Numbered from the stretch's first letter, positions 15,855-26,927 are shown. The stretch is 64,000 nt of DNA from Acetobacter estunensis (GCF_011516945.1 NZ_WOTH01000005.1:1-64000); one strand, 5' to 3'. Translations and numbers: made by a program. Notes: generated by a model not told the origin, from the letters alone.

Positions 15855-16469
15855 ATGTTCTTGCGTTCGTTCGTCGTTATGAGTGGCCTGTTCCTGACGG
15901 GTGTGACGATGTCTGTCGCCAGTCACGCGGAAACCGTGCTGACGCCGGCCGATCAGGGATGGATCGCGCGGGTGCAGGATGCCATGAATGGCGTTACGAC
16001 GCTTGAGGGACGTTTCCAGCAGGTTGCTCCCGATGGGCAGCGCACGACGGGGCGTGTCTGGTTGGCGCGGCCCGGTCGCATGCGCTTTGAATATGACAAG
16101 CCAAGCCCGCTTCTTCTTGTGGCCAATGATGGAAAGGTTGTCTTTCGGGATTCGCAACTCGACCAGACCACCGAAATGCCACTTGAACGGACGCCGCTTG
16201 GGCTATTGCTCGCGGAACATCTCTCTCTGTCGAGGGATGTGACCGTAACCGATTTCCGGCATGAAGACGGTATATTACGTGTTGCCGTTGTACGCACGGC
16301 GTCACCGGGAGAAGGGACGCTTGAGATGATCTTCTCTGCCCAGCCTGTGGCCTTGCAAGGATGGATCGTCACCGATGCTCAGGGGCACCGTACGCAGGTA
16401 ATGCTGACCGATCTGAAGGCCGGAAGACCGTTGTCACCCGATCTGTTTGTTCTGCCGCAAGGCGGTTGA
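15855..16469 (+). CDS. LolA-like outer-membrane lipoprotein carrier family protein
   Basis: The 204-residue protein has a signal peptide (MFLRSFVVMSGLFLTGVTMS, then HAE) and a LolA-type beta domain: VQDAMNGVTTLEGRFQQVAP, GRVWLARPGRMRFEYDKPSP, LLVANDGKVVFRDSQLDQTT, and PLGLLLAEHLSLS. LolA ferries lipoproteins across the periplasm. AGGTGA precedes ATG 15855. Whether this is the main LolA or a paralogue cannot be judged from one copy. Confidence 0.82.
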   Translation: MFLRSFVVMSGLFLTGVTMSVASHAETVLTPADQGWIARVQDAMNGVTTLEGRFQQVAPDGQRTTGRVWLARPGRMRFEYDKPSPLLLVANDGKVVFRDSQLDQTTEMPLERTPLGLLLAEHLSLSRDVTVTDFRHEDGILRVAVVRTASPGEGTLEMIFSAQPVALQGWIVTDAQGHRTQVMLTDLKAGRPLSPDLFVLPQGG

Positions 16470-16663
16470 TCTCAAGCGGAGGGGTATTGTCGCAACTAAG
16501 ATTTGATTTTGTAAATAATTTCAGTGAGTGCTTGGTGGATTCTATCGCGAATATGGGGTGGAGCTAAGAATTTGTGTTGTGTCGAACGGAAGCAGCGTTT
16601 TGTTGGAGATATCCACACTCATTGATTGAACGGTGGTGTCTGTCGGATTAAGACCAAAGCATC

Positions 16664-17782
16664 ATGCAGAACGTGGACACGACAAAGATATCTTCCTCAA
16701 AGCTGGCTCCCATCGACCTCGGTGGTGTGGTGCTCGACACCCCAGTGATCCTTGCGCCCATGGCCGGTGTGACGGATCTGCCGTTCCGCAGGCTTGCGCG
16801 CAAGCTGGGTGCGGGGCTGGTCGTTTCGGAGATGATCGCATCGTGGGCGATGGTACGTGAGAACGCCGCCACGCTCCGCATGGCGGAGGTGGCGGACGGC
16901 GAGGGACCGAACTCCATCCAGCTTGCTGGATGCGAACCCGCAGCGATGGCTGAGGCTGCCCGCATTGCCGTCGCGCATGGCGCAAATATCGTGGATATCA
17001 ACTTCGGTTGCCCTGTGCGCAAGGTGGCGGTGGGCCAGCAGGCCGGCTCCGCTCTCATGCGAGATGAGGCGATGGCCGCGCGGTTGCTTGAAGCGACTGT
17101 CAAAGCTGTGGACGTGCCAGTCACGCTCAAAATGCGCATGGGTTGGGATCATGAGCATCTCAACGCGCCTTCACTTGCTCGCATCGCGCAGGACTGTGGA
17201 ATCCGTATGGTGACAGTGCATGGCCGCACCCGTCAGCAATTCTACAATGGCGTCGCCGACTGGCGCTTCGTGCGGCGGGTGAAAGAGGCTGTGGACATTC
17301 CTGTCATCGTCAATGGTGACATCATCACCAAGGAAGACGCGCGCACGGCGCTTGAGCAGTCGGGTGCAAACGGGGTGATGATCGGGCGCGGGTGCTATGG
17401 GCGGCCGTGGTTTCTCGGTCATGTGGCAACCTATCTTCGGACAGGGATTGCCCTGCCGGAGCCCGATCTGGAGACAGAACGCGGCATTGTGCTTGAGCAT
17501 TACGACATGATGCTGCGCCATTTCGGTGAACAGCCGGGCCTGCGGCTCGCCCGCAAGCATGTTGCGTGGTACTCGGCTGGACTGCCGGATTCGGCGGGTT
17601 TCCGTGCCTCCATCACGCGAATGGACGATGCGAAGACCGTCATTGCGTCCATCAATACGTTTTATGATGAGCAGATCGCCCGGGGCGCCAGTCATACGCC
17701 CCGCCGTTCCCGTGAGGGGCAGATGCCGTCGTCCGAGGGCGTGGTGACAGATTGCTGCGCGGATGGTCTTCAGGCGGCATGA
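16664..17782 (+). CDS. dusB: tRNA-dihydrouridine synthase B (NifR3)
   Basis: DusB reduces uridine to dihydrouridine in the D loop of tRNA using FMN and NADPH. The 372-residue protein has [20 protein letters not shown], the catalytic Cys in [24 protein letters not shown] and [14 protein letters not shown]. As nifR3 it leads the ntrBC operon in many Alphaproteobacteria, and the same order is kept here. Its last 20 bases overlap the longest ntrB frame. Confidence 0.95.
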   Translation: MQNVDTTKISSSKLAPIDLGGVVLDTPVILAPMAGVTDLPFRRLARKLGAGLVVSEMIASWAMVRENAATLRMAEVADGEGPNSIQLAGCEPAAMAEAARIAVAHGANIVDINFGCPVRKVAVGQQAGSALMRDEAMAARLLEATVKAVDVPVTLKMRMGWDHEHLNAPSLARIAQDCGIRMVTVHGRTRQQFYNGVADWRFVRRVKEAVDIPVIVNGDIITKEDARTALEQSGANGVMIGRGCYGRPWFLGHVATYLRTGIALPEPDLETERGIVLEHYDMMLRHFGEQPGLRLARKHVAWYSAGLPDSAGFRASITRMDDAKTVIASINTFYDEQIARGASHTPRRSREGQMPSSEGVVTDCCADGLQAA

Positions 17783-17807
17783 GCAGGCAGTGGCGGGCGC
17801 AGGCCGG

Positions 17808-18932
17808 ATGAAAGACCGGCCAGCCAATGAAGCTACTGCCCCTGATGCGGCATTGCTGCTGGACACCTTGCCGGTTCCCATCATGGTAATGGGCAAAGAC
17901 GACGCCATTCTGGCGGTCAACAATGCCGCCGAGATGTTCTTTGCCCGCTCGCGGGCCCTTCTTTGTCAGGAGCATCTGGGGGCACTGCTCTCTGCGGATC
18001 ATCCGCTTTTTCCCTTGATTGCGCAGGTCCGTCGCAGCGGTGTCATGGTGACGGAGCATGACGTAGAGCTGACCGCGCCCCGTTTTCATCACGAAGATAT
18101 CTGCGTTCATGCCTGCGCGATCCCAGAATGGCCCGATCGGGTGATGCTGGTTTTTCAGGATTCTTCGTCCACTCGTGCGCTCGACCGGCAACTGACGTTC
18201 CGCTCGGCAGCCCGGAGCGTGTCAGGAATGGCGGCCGTGCTGGCGCATGAAGTGAAGAACCCGCTGTCGGGCATACGCGGTGCGGCCCAGCTTCTGGAAA
18301 GCTCCGTCAGTGAGGCGGACCGGGAACTGGCGGTTCTCATTCGAGATGAAGCCGACCGTATTCGTGCTCTGGTCGAGCGAATGGAAATGTTCGGGGAAAA
18401 ACCGGTCGGACGGCGGCCGGTCAACATCCACCAGATTCTTGAGCACGTGCGAAAGCTCGCGGAAAAAGGCTTTGCTGCAGGCATCCCGATTGTCGAGCGG
18501 TATGACCCGTCCTTGCCCCATGTGTGGGTCAATCGCGACGAACTCGTGCAGGTGCTTCTCAATCTGGTGAAAAACGCGGCCGAGGCCATTGTGGAATCCG
18601 GGCGACCGGGGACCATCACTCTCCAGACCGCCTACAGGCAGGGCGTGCGACTGGCTCTTCCCGGTTCCACAGAGCGTCGGCATCTGCCTCTGGTGGTTAC
18701 GGTGAGGGATACGGGACCGGGTATTCCCGAGGCCATCCGGCCCCATCTGTTCGAGCCATTCCTAACCACCAAGACCTCGGGTTCGGGGCTCGGGCTTGCT
18801 CTGGCCGGCAAGATCATCAACGATCATGGGGGAATAATTGAAGTCGAAAGTCGTCGCGGATGCACCGAGGTGAGCCTTCTTCTTCCCGTGGTGACGGATG
18901 CTGGGCGGCGTGAGCGTGAACATGGCGAGTAA
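17808..18932 (+). CDS. ntrB: Nitrogen regulation sensor histidine kinase NtrB
   Basis: NtrB phosphorylates or dephosphorylates NtrC under control of PII proteins in the cytosol. The 374-residue protein has a PAS-like domain (about 15-120), the phospho-accepting His in LAHEVKNPLSG, an N box (LLNLVKNAAEAI), and the DTGPGIPE and GSGLGLALAGKI ATP-binding motifs. No membrane helix is seen, as expected. ATG 17808 is chosen; ATG 17763 would overlap dusB. It is followed by ntrC after 36 bases. Confidence 0.93.
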   Translation: MKDRPANEATAPDAALLLDTLPVPIMVMGKDDAILAVNNAAEMFFARSRALLCQEHLGALLSADHPLFPLIAQVRRSGVMVTEHDVELTAPRFHHEDICVHACAIPEWPDRVMLVFQDSSSTRALDRQLTFRSAARSVSGMAAVLAHEVKNPLSGIRGAAQLLESSVSEADRELAVLIRDEADRIRALVERMEMFGEKPVGRRPVNIHQILEHVRKLAEKGFAAGIPIVERYDPSLPHVWVNRDELVQVLLNLVKNAAEAIVESGRPGTITLQTAYRQGVRLALPGSTERRHLPLVVTVRDTGPGIPEAIRPHLFEPFLTTKTSGSGLGLALAGKIINDHGGIIEVESRRGCTEVSLLLPVVTDAGRREREHGE

Positions 18933-18968
18933 ACGGGCGAGAGCGAGCGGGCGGGATGTGCAGGCGCC

Positions 18969-20402
18969 ATGAGCGCGCCTGTTGTTCTGGTTGCCGATGA
19001 TGATCGGTCCATCCGCACGGTTCTCGGACAGGCGCTAGGTCGAAATGGATACGAGGTGCGGACCACGCCCAGCGCTTCCACGTTGTGGCAGTGGGTGGAG
19101 GCGGGAGAGGGCGATCTGGTCATCACCGATGTGGTGATGCCCGAGGAAAACGGGCTCGATCTGCTCCAGCGCATCCGGGCGTTCCGTCCCGATCTGCGTG
19201 TGATCGTGATGAGCGCCCAGTCCACACTTGTGACGGCCGTAAAGGCCACCCAGCGCGGCGCGTTCGAATATCTGCCAAAGCCCTTCGATCTTACTGAACT
19301 GCTGGCCGTGGTGGAACGGGCGCTTGAGGAGCCAGCTTTTACCTTTGAAGAAGGCGGTGAGCCCGCGCCCGAGGAGCGCATGCCGCTTCTGGGCCGTTCG
19401 GTGCCCATGCAGGATATCTATCGCATCATCGCCCGCCTCACGACGTCCGATCTGACCGTGATGATTACGGGTGAAAGTGGAACGGGCAAGGAACTGGTGG
19501 CGCGCGCGCTGCACGATTACGGGCATCGTCGCACCGGGCCTTTCGTGGCCGTCAATCTGGCCGCCATTCCAAAGGATCGCATCGAGACGGAACTGTTTGG
19601 ACAGGAAAGCGGGGGCGGCCGCGTTTCCGGTCGCTTCGAGCAGGCGGCGGGTGGCACCCTGTTTCTTGATGAGGTGGGCGATATGCCGCCTGAGGCGCAG
19701 ATACGGCTTCTGCGCGTGCTTCAGGATGGCGAATTTACGGTCACGGGCGGTCGTCGGGCGATTCGCGCCAATGTGCGGATCATTGCCGCCACTCAGAAGG
19801 ATTTGCGTCAGGCGATTGCCGCCGGGACGTTCCGTGAAGATCTGTTCTATCGGCTCGATGTCGTGCCCATCCGTGTTCCGCCCCTGCGCGATCGGGTGGA
19901 GGATATTCCCTTGCTCGCCCGTCATTTCCTCGATGAAGCGCAGGAGGAGGGACACACTCCCAAGACCCTGACACAGGATGCCCTCGACCAGCTTCAGTCG
20001 TGGCGCTGGCCGGGCAATGTGCGCGAACTTGCCAATCTCATGCAGCGCATTGTGGCACTTCATCCCCAAGAGAGTGTGACGGCCGCACTGATCGAGGCGG
20101 AACTGGCCGGTGCGCAGCCAGAAACGACGGGAACGAGTGGCCCCCGGGAGGAGGAATCGTTCGCGGACGTGGTGGCACGCCATATCCGGCGCTATCTTGC
20201 CATGGGGGATGAGCATGGTGATGGGCTGCACACGGCCCTGCATGAGCACATCATTGCGGAAGTGGAGCGTCCTTTATTGCGGGTGGTGCTGGAGGCCACG
20301 CGGGGCAACCAGATCCGGGCCGCTGCCATTCTGGGACTGAACCGCAACACGTTGCGCAAGAAGATCCGTGAGTTGGACATTCCTTTGAGCAAGGGGCCAT
20401 GA
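18969..20402 (+). CDS. ntrC: Nitrogen regulation response regulator NtrC lacking the GAFTGA loop
   Basis: The 477-residue regulator has a receiver domain with phospho-acceptor Asp54 (VITDVVMPE), an AAA+ domain with Walker A GESGTGKE (168-175) and Walker [11 protein letters not shown] (231-240), and a Fis-type helix-turn-helix at the C-terminus ([20 protein letters not shown]). The sigma-54 contact loop is missing: residues 210-224 read [15 protein letters not shown], where the family has GxExGAFTGA plus about six residues. In Rhodobacter capsulatus an NtrC without this motif activates sigma-70 RNA polymerase; the same is likely here. ntrY starts four bases before its end (ATGA). Confidence 0.95.
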   Translation: MSAPVVLVADDDRSIRTVLGQALGRNGYEVRTTPSASTLWQWVEAGEGDLVITDVVMPEENGLDLLQRIRAFRPDLRVIVMSAQSTLVTAVKATQRGAFEYLPKPFDLTELLAVVERALEEPAFTFEEGGEPAPEERMPLLGRSVPMQDIYRIIARLTTSDLTVMITGESGTGKELVARALHDYGHRRTGPFVAVNLAAIPKDRIETELFGQESGGGRVSGRFEQAAGGTLFLDEVGDMPPEAQIRLLRVLQDGEFTVTGGRRAIRANVRIIAATQKDLRQAIAAGTFREDLFYRLDVVPIRVPPLRDRVEDIPLLARHFLDEAQEEGHTPKTLTQDALDQLQSWRWPGNVRELANLMQRIVALHPQESVTAALIEAELAGAQPETTGTSGPREEESFADVVARHIRRYLAMGDEHGDGLHTALHEHIIAEVERPLLRVVLEATRGNQIRAAAILGLNRNTLRKKIRELDIPLSKGP

Positions 20403-22669
20403 ACTCCTCGGATCAGCCTGTGGAAAAGAAGGGAAGCGTGAAGCACTTCCTTGAGTTGCGCGGTGTGTGGGTCACGCTCGCGGCGCTGGCGCTCATGCTG
20501 GTGTTCGCAATGTTCGTCGTGCTGTCAGGAGGCGCGGCGCTGGCCCATCATCCTCACATTCAAAACGCCGTCTTCGTGCTGGGTGGGCTGGCGCTGGCGC
20601 TGCTGGCGCTGACAAGCGGCCTGCGTGTGCGGCGGCTCATCAATGAGCGGCAGTCGGGAGAGGGAGCGGGTGCGCGGCTGCATGTGCGGCTTGTGCGTCT
20701 CTTTGGCCTTGTCGCGGTGGCGCCAACCATTGTGGTGGGCATCTTCGCCACTCTGTTTTTCGATTATGGCATCCAGATATGGTTCTCGGATCGTGTGAAC
20801 ACAGCGCTGAACGAGGCGCTGGAAGCATCGCGCGGGTATCTGAGCGAGCACAACGCCAACATCCGCACCGAGGCCTTCTCCCTGTCGAACTATCTGGTCA
20901 GCGCGGAGAACGAGCTTCAGGTCAACGGCACCGATCTGCTGCACGATCCGGACACACTCGGGCAGATGCTCGACAGTCAGGCCACGATCCGCGGCCTGAC
21001 GGAAGCTGTGGTGTACGATCCCATCACCAACCGCGTGATCGCCACGGGTGGCCTGCTCAGCCGTTCAGGCTATGAACAGCCCCTGCCGCCGCCTGCCGCC
21101 ACGATGATGGCGCGGACCAATGACGTGGCGATCTATGACAGTCCCGACGAGAAGGTGGTGCGCGCTGTCGTGGCGCTGGGGGAGACGCCGGAGATGATGC
21201 TGGTCATCACCCGTCCGGTCGATCCCGAGATTCTGGGGCATATGCGTAAGACCGAGAAGGTCGTTGCAGATTACAGGCGCCTCAATCACAATCGTACGAA
21301 GATCCAGACCACCTTCGTGATGATTTTCGCGCTTGTGGCCTTGCTGGTGTTGCTCGCCGCCGTGCTGATGGGGCTGGCGCTCGCTACCCAGATCGCTCGC
21401 CCGCTGGGACTGCTCATGGACGCATCGCGCCGCGTCAGTGAGGGCGACCTTGCCGTGCGCGTGCCCGAGGTCGGGCGCGACGATGAGATTCGCAATCTCT
21501 CGCATGCCTTCAATCTGATGACGGATGAACTGGCCACTCAGCGCACCAAGCTGATGGAGGCGTATGCGCAGATCAACGAGCGGCGACGGTTCACGGAGGC
21601 CGTGCTCTCGGGTGTTTCGGCCGGTGTGATCGGGCTGGATTCACTGGCGCGCATTGAGCTTCCCAATCGGGCAGCGTGTGAGCTTCTGGGGAAAGATCTT
21701 ACTCTGGAGGTCGGGGTGCCGCTGGCTGAGGTGATCCCCGAGTTTGCCCCCATGCTTGCGCCATTGTGCGACGGGACGGATCGGGCTCTGACCCGGGAGG
21801 TGCAGATCGGTGAGCCGGGCAGCCGCCGTGTGCTGTTCGTGCGGGCGGCGGTCGAACTTCGCAATAATGTGACGGAGGGCTACGTCGTCACGTTCGATGA
21901 CATCACCGCTCTTCAGGCGGCCCAGCGCAAGGCGGCGTGGGCAGATGTGGCACGGCGTATTGCGCACGAGATCAAAAATCCCCTCACACCCATCCAGCTC
22001 GCCGCCGAGCGGCTCAAGCGGCGGTTCCTGCGTGAGATCACCACCGATCCGGACACGTTCAGGCAGTGCGCGGACACCATTGTCCGGCAGGTGGGCGATA
22101 TCGGTCGCATGGTGGACGAGTTCTCCGCGTTTGCCCGCATGCCGCAGCCGCGCATGGCGGAGGAAAACCTCAACGAGATCGTGCGTGACGCGCTGGTGCT
22201 CCAGAAAGGCGCGCACCCGGATATTTTCTACGATGTGGTTCTGCCCGAAGAGGGACTCCGGCTGTCGTGCGATCGTCGTCAGTTGGGGCAGGCTCTGACC
22301 AATCTTTTGCAGAATGCCGCGGATGCCATCGCCATGACCGGGCGACTGGGGCAGGGGAACGGTGAGGAAGAGAATGGCAAGGCGGGTGGACATATCCGCG
22401 TGGAAGTGCGGCATGACGGCGCGCGCGCGTGGATTATCGTCACAGATGATGGGGTTGGACTGCCCGGAGAAGACCGCGACAGGTTGACCGAGCCCTACGT
22501 TACGCACAAACCTCGGGGGACGGGTCTGGGGCTGGCCATTGTCAGGAAAATCATGGAAGACCATGAAGGGACAGTGGAACTCAGGGATCGTCCCGACGGA
22601 ACAGGCACCGAGGTGATCCTCAGCCTGTCGATCAAGGCCGGAGTGCAGAAGGAAGACGATGGCGTATGA
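20399..22669 (+). CDS. ntrY: Membrane sensor histidine kinase NtrY
   Basis: The 756-residue kinase pairs with NtrX. Membrane segments lie near 22-45, 52-75, 95-120 and 305-330, bracketing a periplasmic domain. A HAMP domain ([20 protein letters not shown]), a PAS domain and a kinase core with His in [15 protein letters not shown] follow, then [17 protein letters not shown] and [12 protein letters not shown]. NtrYX systems respond to nitrogen, redox and envelope signals in Alphaproteobacteria. The start overlaps ntrC by four bases and its end overlaps ntrX by 11 bases. Confidence 0.95.
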   Translation: MNSSDQPVEKKGSVKHFLELRGVWVTLAALALMLVFAMFVVLSGGAALAHHPHIQNAVFVLGGLALALLALTSGLRVRRLINERQSGEGAGARLHVRLVRLFGLVAVAPTIVVGIFATLFFDYGIQIWFSDRVNTALNEALEASRGYLSEHNANIRTEAFSLSNYLVSAENELQVNGTDLLHDPDTLGQMLDSQATIRGLTEAVVYDPITNRVIATGGLLSRSGYEQPLPPPAATMMARTNDVAIYDSPDEKVVRAVVALGETPEMMLVITRPVDPEILGHMRKTEKVVADYRRLNHNRTKIQTTFVMIFALVALLVLLAAVLMGLALATQIARPLGLLMDASRRVSEGDLAVRVPEVGRDDEIRNLSHAFNLMTDELATQRTKLMEAYAQINERRRFTEAVLSGVSAGVIGLDSLARIELPNRAACELLGKDLTLEVGVPLAEVIPEFAPMLAPLCDGTDRALTREVQIGEPGSRRVLFVRAAVELRNNVTEGYVVTFDDITALQAAQRKAAWADVARRIAHEIKNPLTPIQLAAERLKRRFLREITTDPDTFRQCADTIVRQVGDIGRMVDEFSAFARMPQPRMAEENLNEIVRDALVLQKGAHPDIFYDVVLPEEGLRLSCDRRQLGQALTNLLQNAADAIAMTGRLGQGNGEEENGKAGGHIRVEVRHDGARAWIIVTDDGVGLPGEDRDRLTEPYVTHKPRGTGLGLAIVRKIMEDHEGTVELRDRPDGTGTEVILSLSIKAGVQKEDDGV

Positions 22670-24047
22670 AATCCTGATCGTCGATGACGAACCGGATATC
22701 CGCATGCTGATCGAAGGCATCCTTCACGACGAAGGATACGAGACACGCGTTGCGGGCGATTCCGAAGCGGCATTGGCGGCTTTTCGCGCGCGCCGGCCTT
22801 CGCTGGTCATTCAGGATATCTGGTTGCAGGGCTCGAAGCTTGACGGGCTGGATGTGCTCAAGACCATGCAGGTCGAGGATCCGACCGTCCCGGTTGTGAT
22901 GATTTCGGGGCATGGTACGATCGAAACCGCCGTGAGCGCGTTGCAGCATGGCGCTTACGACTTCATCGAGAAGCCTTTTCAGTCCGATCGTCTGCTGGTC
23001 GTGGTCCGTCGCGCGCTGGAAGCGTCGCGTCTGGAGCGTGAGAACGCGGAACTGCGGCTGCGCGCCGGCCCCGAGAGCACCCTGTTCGGTGAGAGCGGCA
23101 CGATTGCCAATGTCCGCGCCCAGATCGAGCGCGTGGCGCCCACCGGTTCGCGTGTGCTCATCACCGGCGCGCCGGGGGCAGGCAAGGAAGTCGCGGCCCG
23201 CATGATCCATGCGCGTTCGCGCCGTGCGGATGGTCCCTTTATCGCCCTGAACTGCGCGACGCTGGCACCGGGGCGGTTCGAGGAGGAACTGTTCGGACTG
23301 GAAGGGGCGGAGGGCATTCCGCGCCGCATTGGCGTGCTGGAACGCGCTCATGGCGGCACATTGCTGCTCGATGAGGTCTCGGACATGCCTCTGGAGACTC
23401 AGGGCAAGATTGTTCGCGCGCTTCAGGATCAGAGCTTCGAGCGGATCGGTGGGTCCACACGGGTGAAGGTGGATATTCGCGTCATCTCCACGACCAATCA
23501 GGATCTTCAGGCCGAGATCGCAGCGGGCCGTTTCCGTGAGGATCTTTATTATCGGCTGGCTGTCGTGCCTCTGCGGATTCCCAGTCTGCGCGAGCGGCGC
23601 GAAGACATTCCCGAACTGGCCCGTATGTTCCTGCGCCGGGCCGCCGAGACGGCGGGGTTGCCGGTGCGTGAACTCAGCGCCGACGCGATGGCAGCACTTC
23701 AGGCTTATGACTGGCCGGGCAATGCGCGCGAACTGCGTAACCTGATGGAGCGTCTGCTCATCATGATGCCCGGCAGCGGCACCGATCCGATCCGCGCCGA
23801 CATGCTGCCGCCCCAGATCAGCGAAGGCGCTCCGGCGCTCCTGAAGTTTGACTCCAATGCCGACATCATGAGCCTGCCGCTTCGCGAAGCGCGGGATCTG
23901 TTCGAGACGCAGTATCTACAGGCGCAGCTTCTGCGGTTTGGCGGCAATATCAGCCGTACGGCGGGATTTGTCGGCATGGAACGCAGTGCGCTGCACCGCA
24001 AGCTCAAGCAGCTTGGCGTCACGTCGGAAGATCGTGCCACAACGTGA
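22659..24047 (+). CDS. ntrX: Response regulator NtrX with degenerate GAFTGA region
   Basis: The 462-residue regulator has a receiver domain with Asp53 (VIQDIWLQG), an AAA+ domain and a Fis-type helix-turn-helix (ISRTAGFVGMERSALHRKLK). The Walker A is GAPGAGKE (170-177) rather than GESGTGKE. The position of the sigma-54 contact loop reads LEGAEGIPRRIG, not GAFTGA, so it is unlikely to remodel sigma-54 polymerase. Loss of this motif in NtrX is known from other Alphaproteobacteria. It is the last of the four regulator genes before hfq. Confidence 0.95.
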   Translation: MAYEILIVDDEPDIRMLIEGILHDEGYETRVAGDSEAALAAFRARRPSLVIQDIWLQGSKLDGLDVLKTMQVEDPTVPVVMISGHGTIETAVSALQHGAYDFIEKPFQSDRLLVVVRRALEASRLERENAELRLRAGPESTLFGESGTIANVRAQIERVAPTGSRVLITGAPGAGKEVAARMIHARSRRADGPFIALNCATLAPGRFEEELFGLEGAEGIPRRIGVLERAHGGTLLLDEVSDMPLETQGKIVRALQDQSFERIGGSTRVKVDIRVISTTNQDLQAEIAAGRFREDLYYRLAVVPLRIPSLRERREDIPELARMFLRRAAETAGLPVRELSADAMAALQAYDWPGNARELRNLMERLLIMMPGSGTDPIRADMLPPQISEGAPALLKFDSNADIMSLPLREARDLFETQYLQAQLLRFGGNISRTAGFVGMERSALHRKLKQLGVTSEDRATT

Positions 24048-24247
24048 AAAGGCGTTCTGTTTCTGCTGTCATCTGGTATGCGTGACGCACAGCCTGAAAT
24101 TGATACGCGCGCCTGTATTCCTTACATGCGCGATTGTGGCATGATCGCCAAAACCTGTTCCGAACCGGGGCATGGGCGGTCTGCCGCCCTGACGCACCTT
24201 TGATTACGGGCGGAAGAACAAGAACGAACAAGAAACAGGACTGCATC

Positions 24248-24568
24248 GTGGCAAAGACACCGACCCAGAACGTCCAGGACGTCTTCCTTGGCCATGTGAG
24301 GCGCGGGAAGGCGCCGGTCACGATTTTCCTCGTCAACGGCGTCAAACTTCAGGGCGTCATAAGCTGGTTCGACGACGAAACCGTCCTTCTGCGACGCGAC
24401 GGTCACACCCAGCTTGTCTACAAACACGCCATCAGCACTGTCATGCCCCTCGTGCCCGTCAACGTCTTCGAAGCTCCCAACGGGAGTGCGAGCGTGACGT
24501 CCGGCACGGAGCGCGAGGCGACCCTTCAAGCGGAGAGCGACGAAACTCTTGCCGACGACATCTACTGA
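24248..24568 (+). CDS. hfq: RNA chaperone Hfq
   Basis: Hfq binds small RNAs and mRNAs as a hexamer. The 106-residue protein has Sm1 ([34 protein letters not shown]) and Sm2 ([10 protein letters not shown]) motifs in its first 75 residues, and a longer acidic tail of about 30 residues. The start is GTG 24248 (GTG GCA AAG), preceded by AACAGGA; the frame is open further upstream without conservation. hflX overlaps its end by 20 bases. Confidence 0.94.
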   Translation: MAKTPTQNVQDVFLGHVRRGKAPVTIFLVNGVKLQGVISWFDDETVLLRRDGHTQLVYKHAISTVMPLVPVNVFEAPNGSASVTSGTEREATLQAESDETLADDIY

Positions 24569-25865
24569 AACAGCCACCCCGGCCACCCGCGCCGCTGTCA
24601 TCCTCCCATGGGAAAAGCCTGATCGCGATCAGGACGCCCGCGCCGCTGACGCCCGGCTGGAGGAAGCGATCGGGCTGACCTCTTCCATCGGGCTGGTTGT
24701 GGTTCTCAATGCCGTGCTGCTGCTGCGTTCCCGCCGTCCCGCGACCCTGCTTGGAGCTGGACAGGTCGATTCCCTGCGTGAAGCGGTGGCGCGGGAAGAG
24801 GTCAAAGTCGTGGTCATTGACGCCCGGCTGTCTCCCGGCCAGCAGCGCAATCTGGAAAAAGCTCTCGGCTGCAAGGTGATCGACCGGACGGGGTTGATTC
24901 TCGACATCTTCGGCGCGCGCGCCGCAACCCGTGAGGGCTCACTTCAGGTCGAACTGGCGCATCTGGAATACCAGCGTTCCCGTCTGGTGCGCCTGTGGAC
25001 CCATCTGGAACGTCAGCGCGGTGGCTTCGGCTTCCTCGGCGGCCCGGGCGAGACGCAGATCGAGGCGGATCGCCGGATGATCGGTGATCGTATTGTTCGG
25101 CTGAAAAAAGAGCTTGAGCAGGTCCGTCGCACGCGCGGACTGCATCGCAGCGCCCGCAAGCGGGTGCCGTTCCCCATTGTGGCGCTTGTGGGCTACACGA
25201 ACGCGGGCAAATCAACACTGTTCAATGCACTGACAGGTGCAACCGTCTATGCGCAGGATCAGTTGTTCGCCACGCTCGATCCCACCATGCGGGCGATTGA
25301 ACTTCCATCCGGACGAAAGGTGATCCTGTCCGATACGGTGGGGTTCATCAGCGATCTGCCGACGGAACTGATTGCGGCCTTCCGGGCAACGCTGGAGGAA
25401 GTGGCGGAAGCAGACATCATCCTGCATGTGCGTGACGTGGCGCATCCCGACACGGCGGCACAGAGGACCGATGTGTTGTCCGTTCTGGGTGATATGGAAC
25501 GCGATCACATGCTGGACGCCCATTGGCGCGACCGGGTGATCGAGGTTCTCAACAAGGCCGACCTGCTCGGTGGTCCGGAAAATGTGCCGGTGCGTGAAAA
25601 CACGGTGGCCATCTCAGCGATCACGGGAGATGGGTTGCCGGAACTTCTGGCGGCGATTGATGCCCACCTGACTGAATCCATGGTGACAGCCCGGTATGAC
25701 ATCCCTGTGGAGAAAGGGGATGCCATGGCGTGGCTGTATGAGCATGGGGAAGTGCTGGAGCGTCAGGATGACGAGATGCGTATCGTCGTCACTGTGCGGA
25801 TGCGTGCCGAGGATCAGGCCCGGTTCGACCGGCTGTTCCCAAAACTTCTGTCGCCAGAGTCCTGA
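24549..25865 (+). CDS. hflX: GTPase HflX
   Basis: HflX is a ribosome-splitting GTPase acting after stress. The 438-residue protein has the HflX N-terminal domain ([20 protein letters not shown]), the coiled segment [20 protein letters not shown], and a G domain with [12 protein letters not shown] (P loop), [10 protein letters not shown] and NKAD. The only start near the N-terminus is TTG 24549, inside the hfq coding region, so translation may be coupled to hfq. The true start is not certain. Confidence 0.93.
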   Translation: MPTTSTETATPATRAAVILPWEKPDRDQDARAADARLEEAIGLTSSIGLVVVLNAVLLLRSRRPATLLGAGQVDSLREAVAREEVKVVVIDARLSPGQQRNLEKALGCKVIDRTGLILDIFGARAATREGSLQVELAHLEYQRSRLVRLWTHLERQRGGFGFLGGPGETQIEADRRMIGDRIVRLKKELEQVRRTRGLHRSARKRVPFPIVALVGYTNAGKSTLFNALTGATVYAQDQLFATLDPTMRAIELPSGRKVILSDTVGFISDLPTELIAAFRATLEEVAEADIILHVRDVAHPDTAAQRTDVLSVLGDMERDHMLDAHWRDRVIEVLNKADLLGGPENVPVRENTVAISAITGDGLPELLAAIDAHLTESMVTARYDIPVEKGDAMAWLYEHGEVLERQDDEMRIVVTVRMRAEDQARFDRLFPKLLSPES

Positions 25866-25997
25866 TACACAGAGAGCGCGGAAACCATCGTGGTTTTCGC
25901 GCTTTGGGGCGTTTATATGCGCAATTTCTGCGGGATCAACGAACAGATCTCGCAAGTAATCTTACGGTCTGATATGGCGCTACTTTTTAAGGGAAAG

Positions 25998-26074
<77 letters not shown>

Positions 26075-26115
26075 TTTTTTCAGTGACCCGGTGTTCCGTG
26101 CCGCTGTTGAGGGGC

Positions 26116-26143
26116 TTTATACTCGGGTTTTCGCAGCTTGCAA
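26116..26143 (-). promoter_or_regulatory. Promoter of tRNA-Asp
   Basis: On the minus strand TTGCAA (26143-26138) and TATAAA (26121-26116) are separated by 16 bases, about 40-45 bases upstream of the tRNA 5' end. This is a good sigma-70 match. Confidence 0.6.
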
Positions 26144-26343
26144 CACCGTCTGGCGAAAAAAACGCACGTTTTGGTCCGAAGGCGTGAAATTTGACGGAAA
26201 GATTAGGAAGATCAACATGTTGCCAGAAATGTGGAAGGCGCTTGTGCACGGCGTCGCTTCAACGATTGTGTGAGAAGTTAAGGGCAGCCCGATTTCACCT
26301 TGGCGTTCTGAGCGTTCTCACAAGATGATTTCTGCGAAAACAA

Positions 26344-26390
26344 CCCCGTGGTCTGAGCGGCTAGCCTGTCGTGCCGCCAGACCACAGGGG
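26344..26390 (-). terminator. Terminator of ahpC-ahpD
   Basis: On the minus strand CCCCTGTGGTCTG and CAGACCACGGGG pair across a 22-base loop that itself contains a GCGGC/GCCGC stem, followed by TTGTTTTC. It lies just after the ahpD stop. Confidence 0.75.
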
Positions 26391-26402
26391 GGCTTTTAAG
26401 GC

Positions 26403-26927
26403 TCAGTTCGCAGGAGCGGCTTCCAGCGCTGCAGCAACACCATGAAGTGTCGCAGCGATGCGCACGGCAGTCTGGACCTGTTCGCTCGACAGACCGCCTT
26501 CACGAACCGCGCGCTCGTGGCTTTGCACGCACATCTCACAGCCGTTGATGGCGGAGACGGCAAGCGACCAAAGTTCGAAGTCCACCTTGTCCACGCCGGG
26601 ACGGGCGATCACGCTCATGCGAAGCTTTGCAGGCATTTGCGTGTAGTCGCCACCCACCATATGCGTGAAGCGATAATAGATGTTGTTCATGCCCATGATC
26701 GCGGCTGCGGCCTTGGCGGCGTTGAGCGCTTCGGGCGAGAGCTTGCCGCCGAATTCGTCGAGAATATCGCGGGTCATTTCCGCGTTGCGGCAGGCGATGG
26801 CGCTGGCGACGAATGTTCCGGCCAGCTTCTGTTCATCGAGCGTGATGTCGGAGGCGAGGCTGCTCAGATTGAGGCGCAGATCCTTTGCGAAATCGGGAAT
26901 GCGGTCCTTGAGTGCGTCAATCGACAT
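26403..26927 (-). CDS. ahpD: Alkyl hydroperoxide reductase D (AhpD)
   Basis: The 174-residue protein is a carboxymuconolactone decarboxylase-fold alkylhydroperoxidase. The redox site is CEMCVQSHE (CxxC plus His), preceded by the proton-relay Glu in the [12 protein letters not shown] region. In this type of system AhpD reduces AhpC in place of AhpF. It lies 97 bases downstream of ahpC on the same strand. ATG 26927 gives the normal length; the longer open frame runs back into ahpC. Confidence 0.93.
   Translation of the reverse strand: MSIDALKDRIPDFAKDLRLNLSSLASDITLDEQKLAGTFVASAIACRNAEMTRDILDEFGGKLSPEALNAAKAAAAIMGMNNIYYRFTHMVGGDYTQMPAKLRMSVIARPGVDKVDFELWSLAVSAINGCEMCVQSHERAVREGGLSSEQVQTAVRIAATLHGVAAALEAAPAN

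Larger units (their letters stand above)
26075..26402. other. Gap between tRNA-Asp and ahpD
   Basis: These 328 bases hold no convincing gene. They contain the tRNA-Asp promoter at 26116-26143 and the terminator of the ahpC-ahpD operon at 26344-26390. The stretch between them (about 26150-26340) shows nothing I can assign. Confidence 0.5.
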
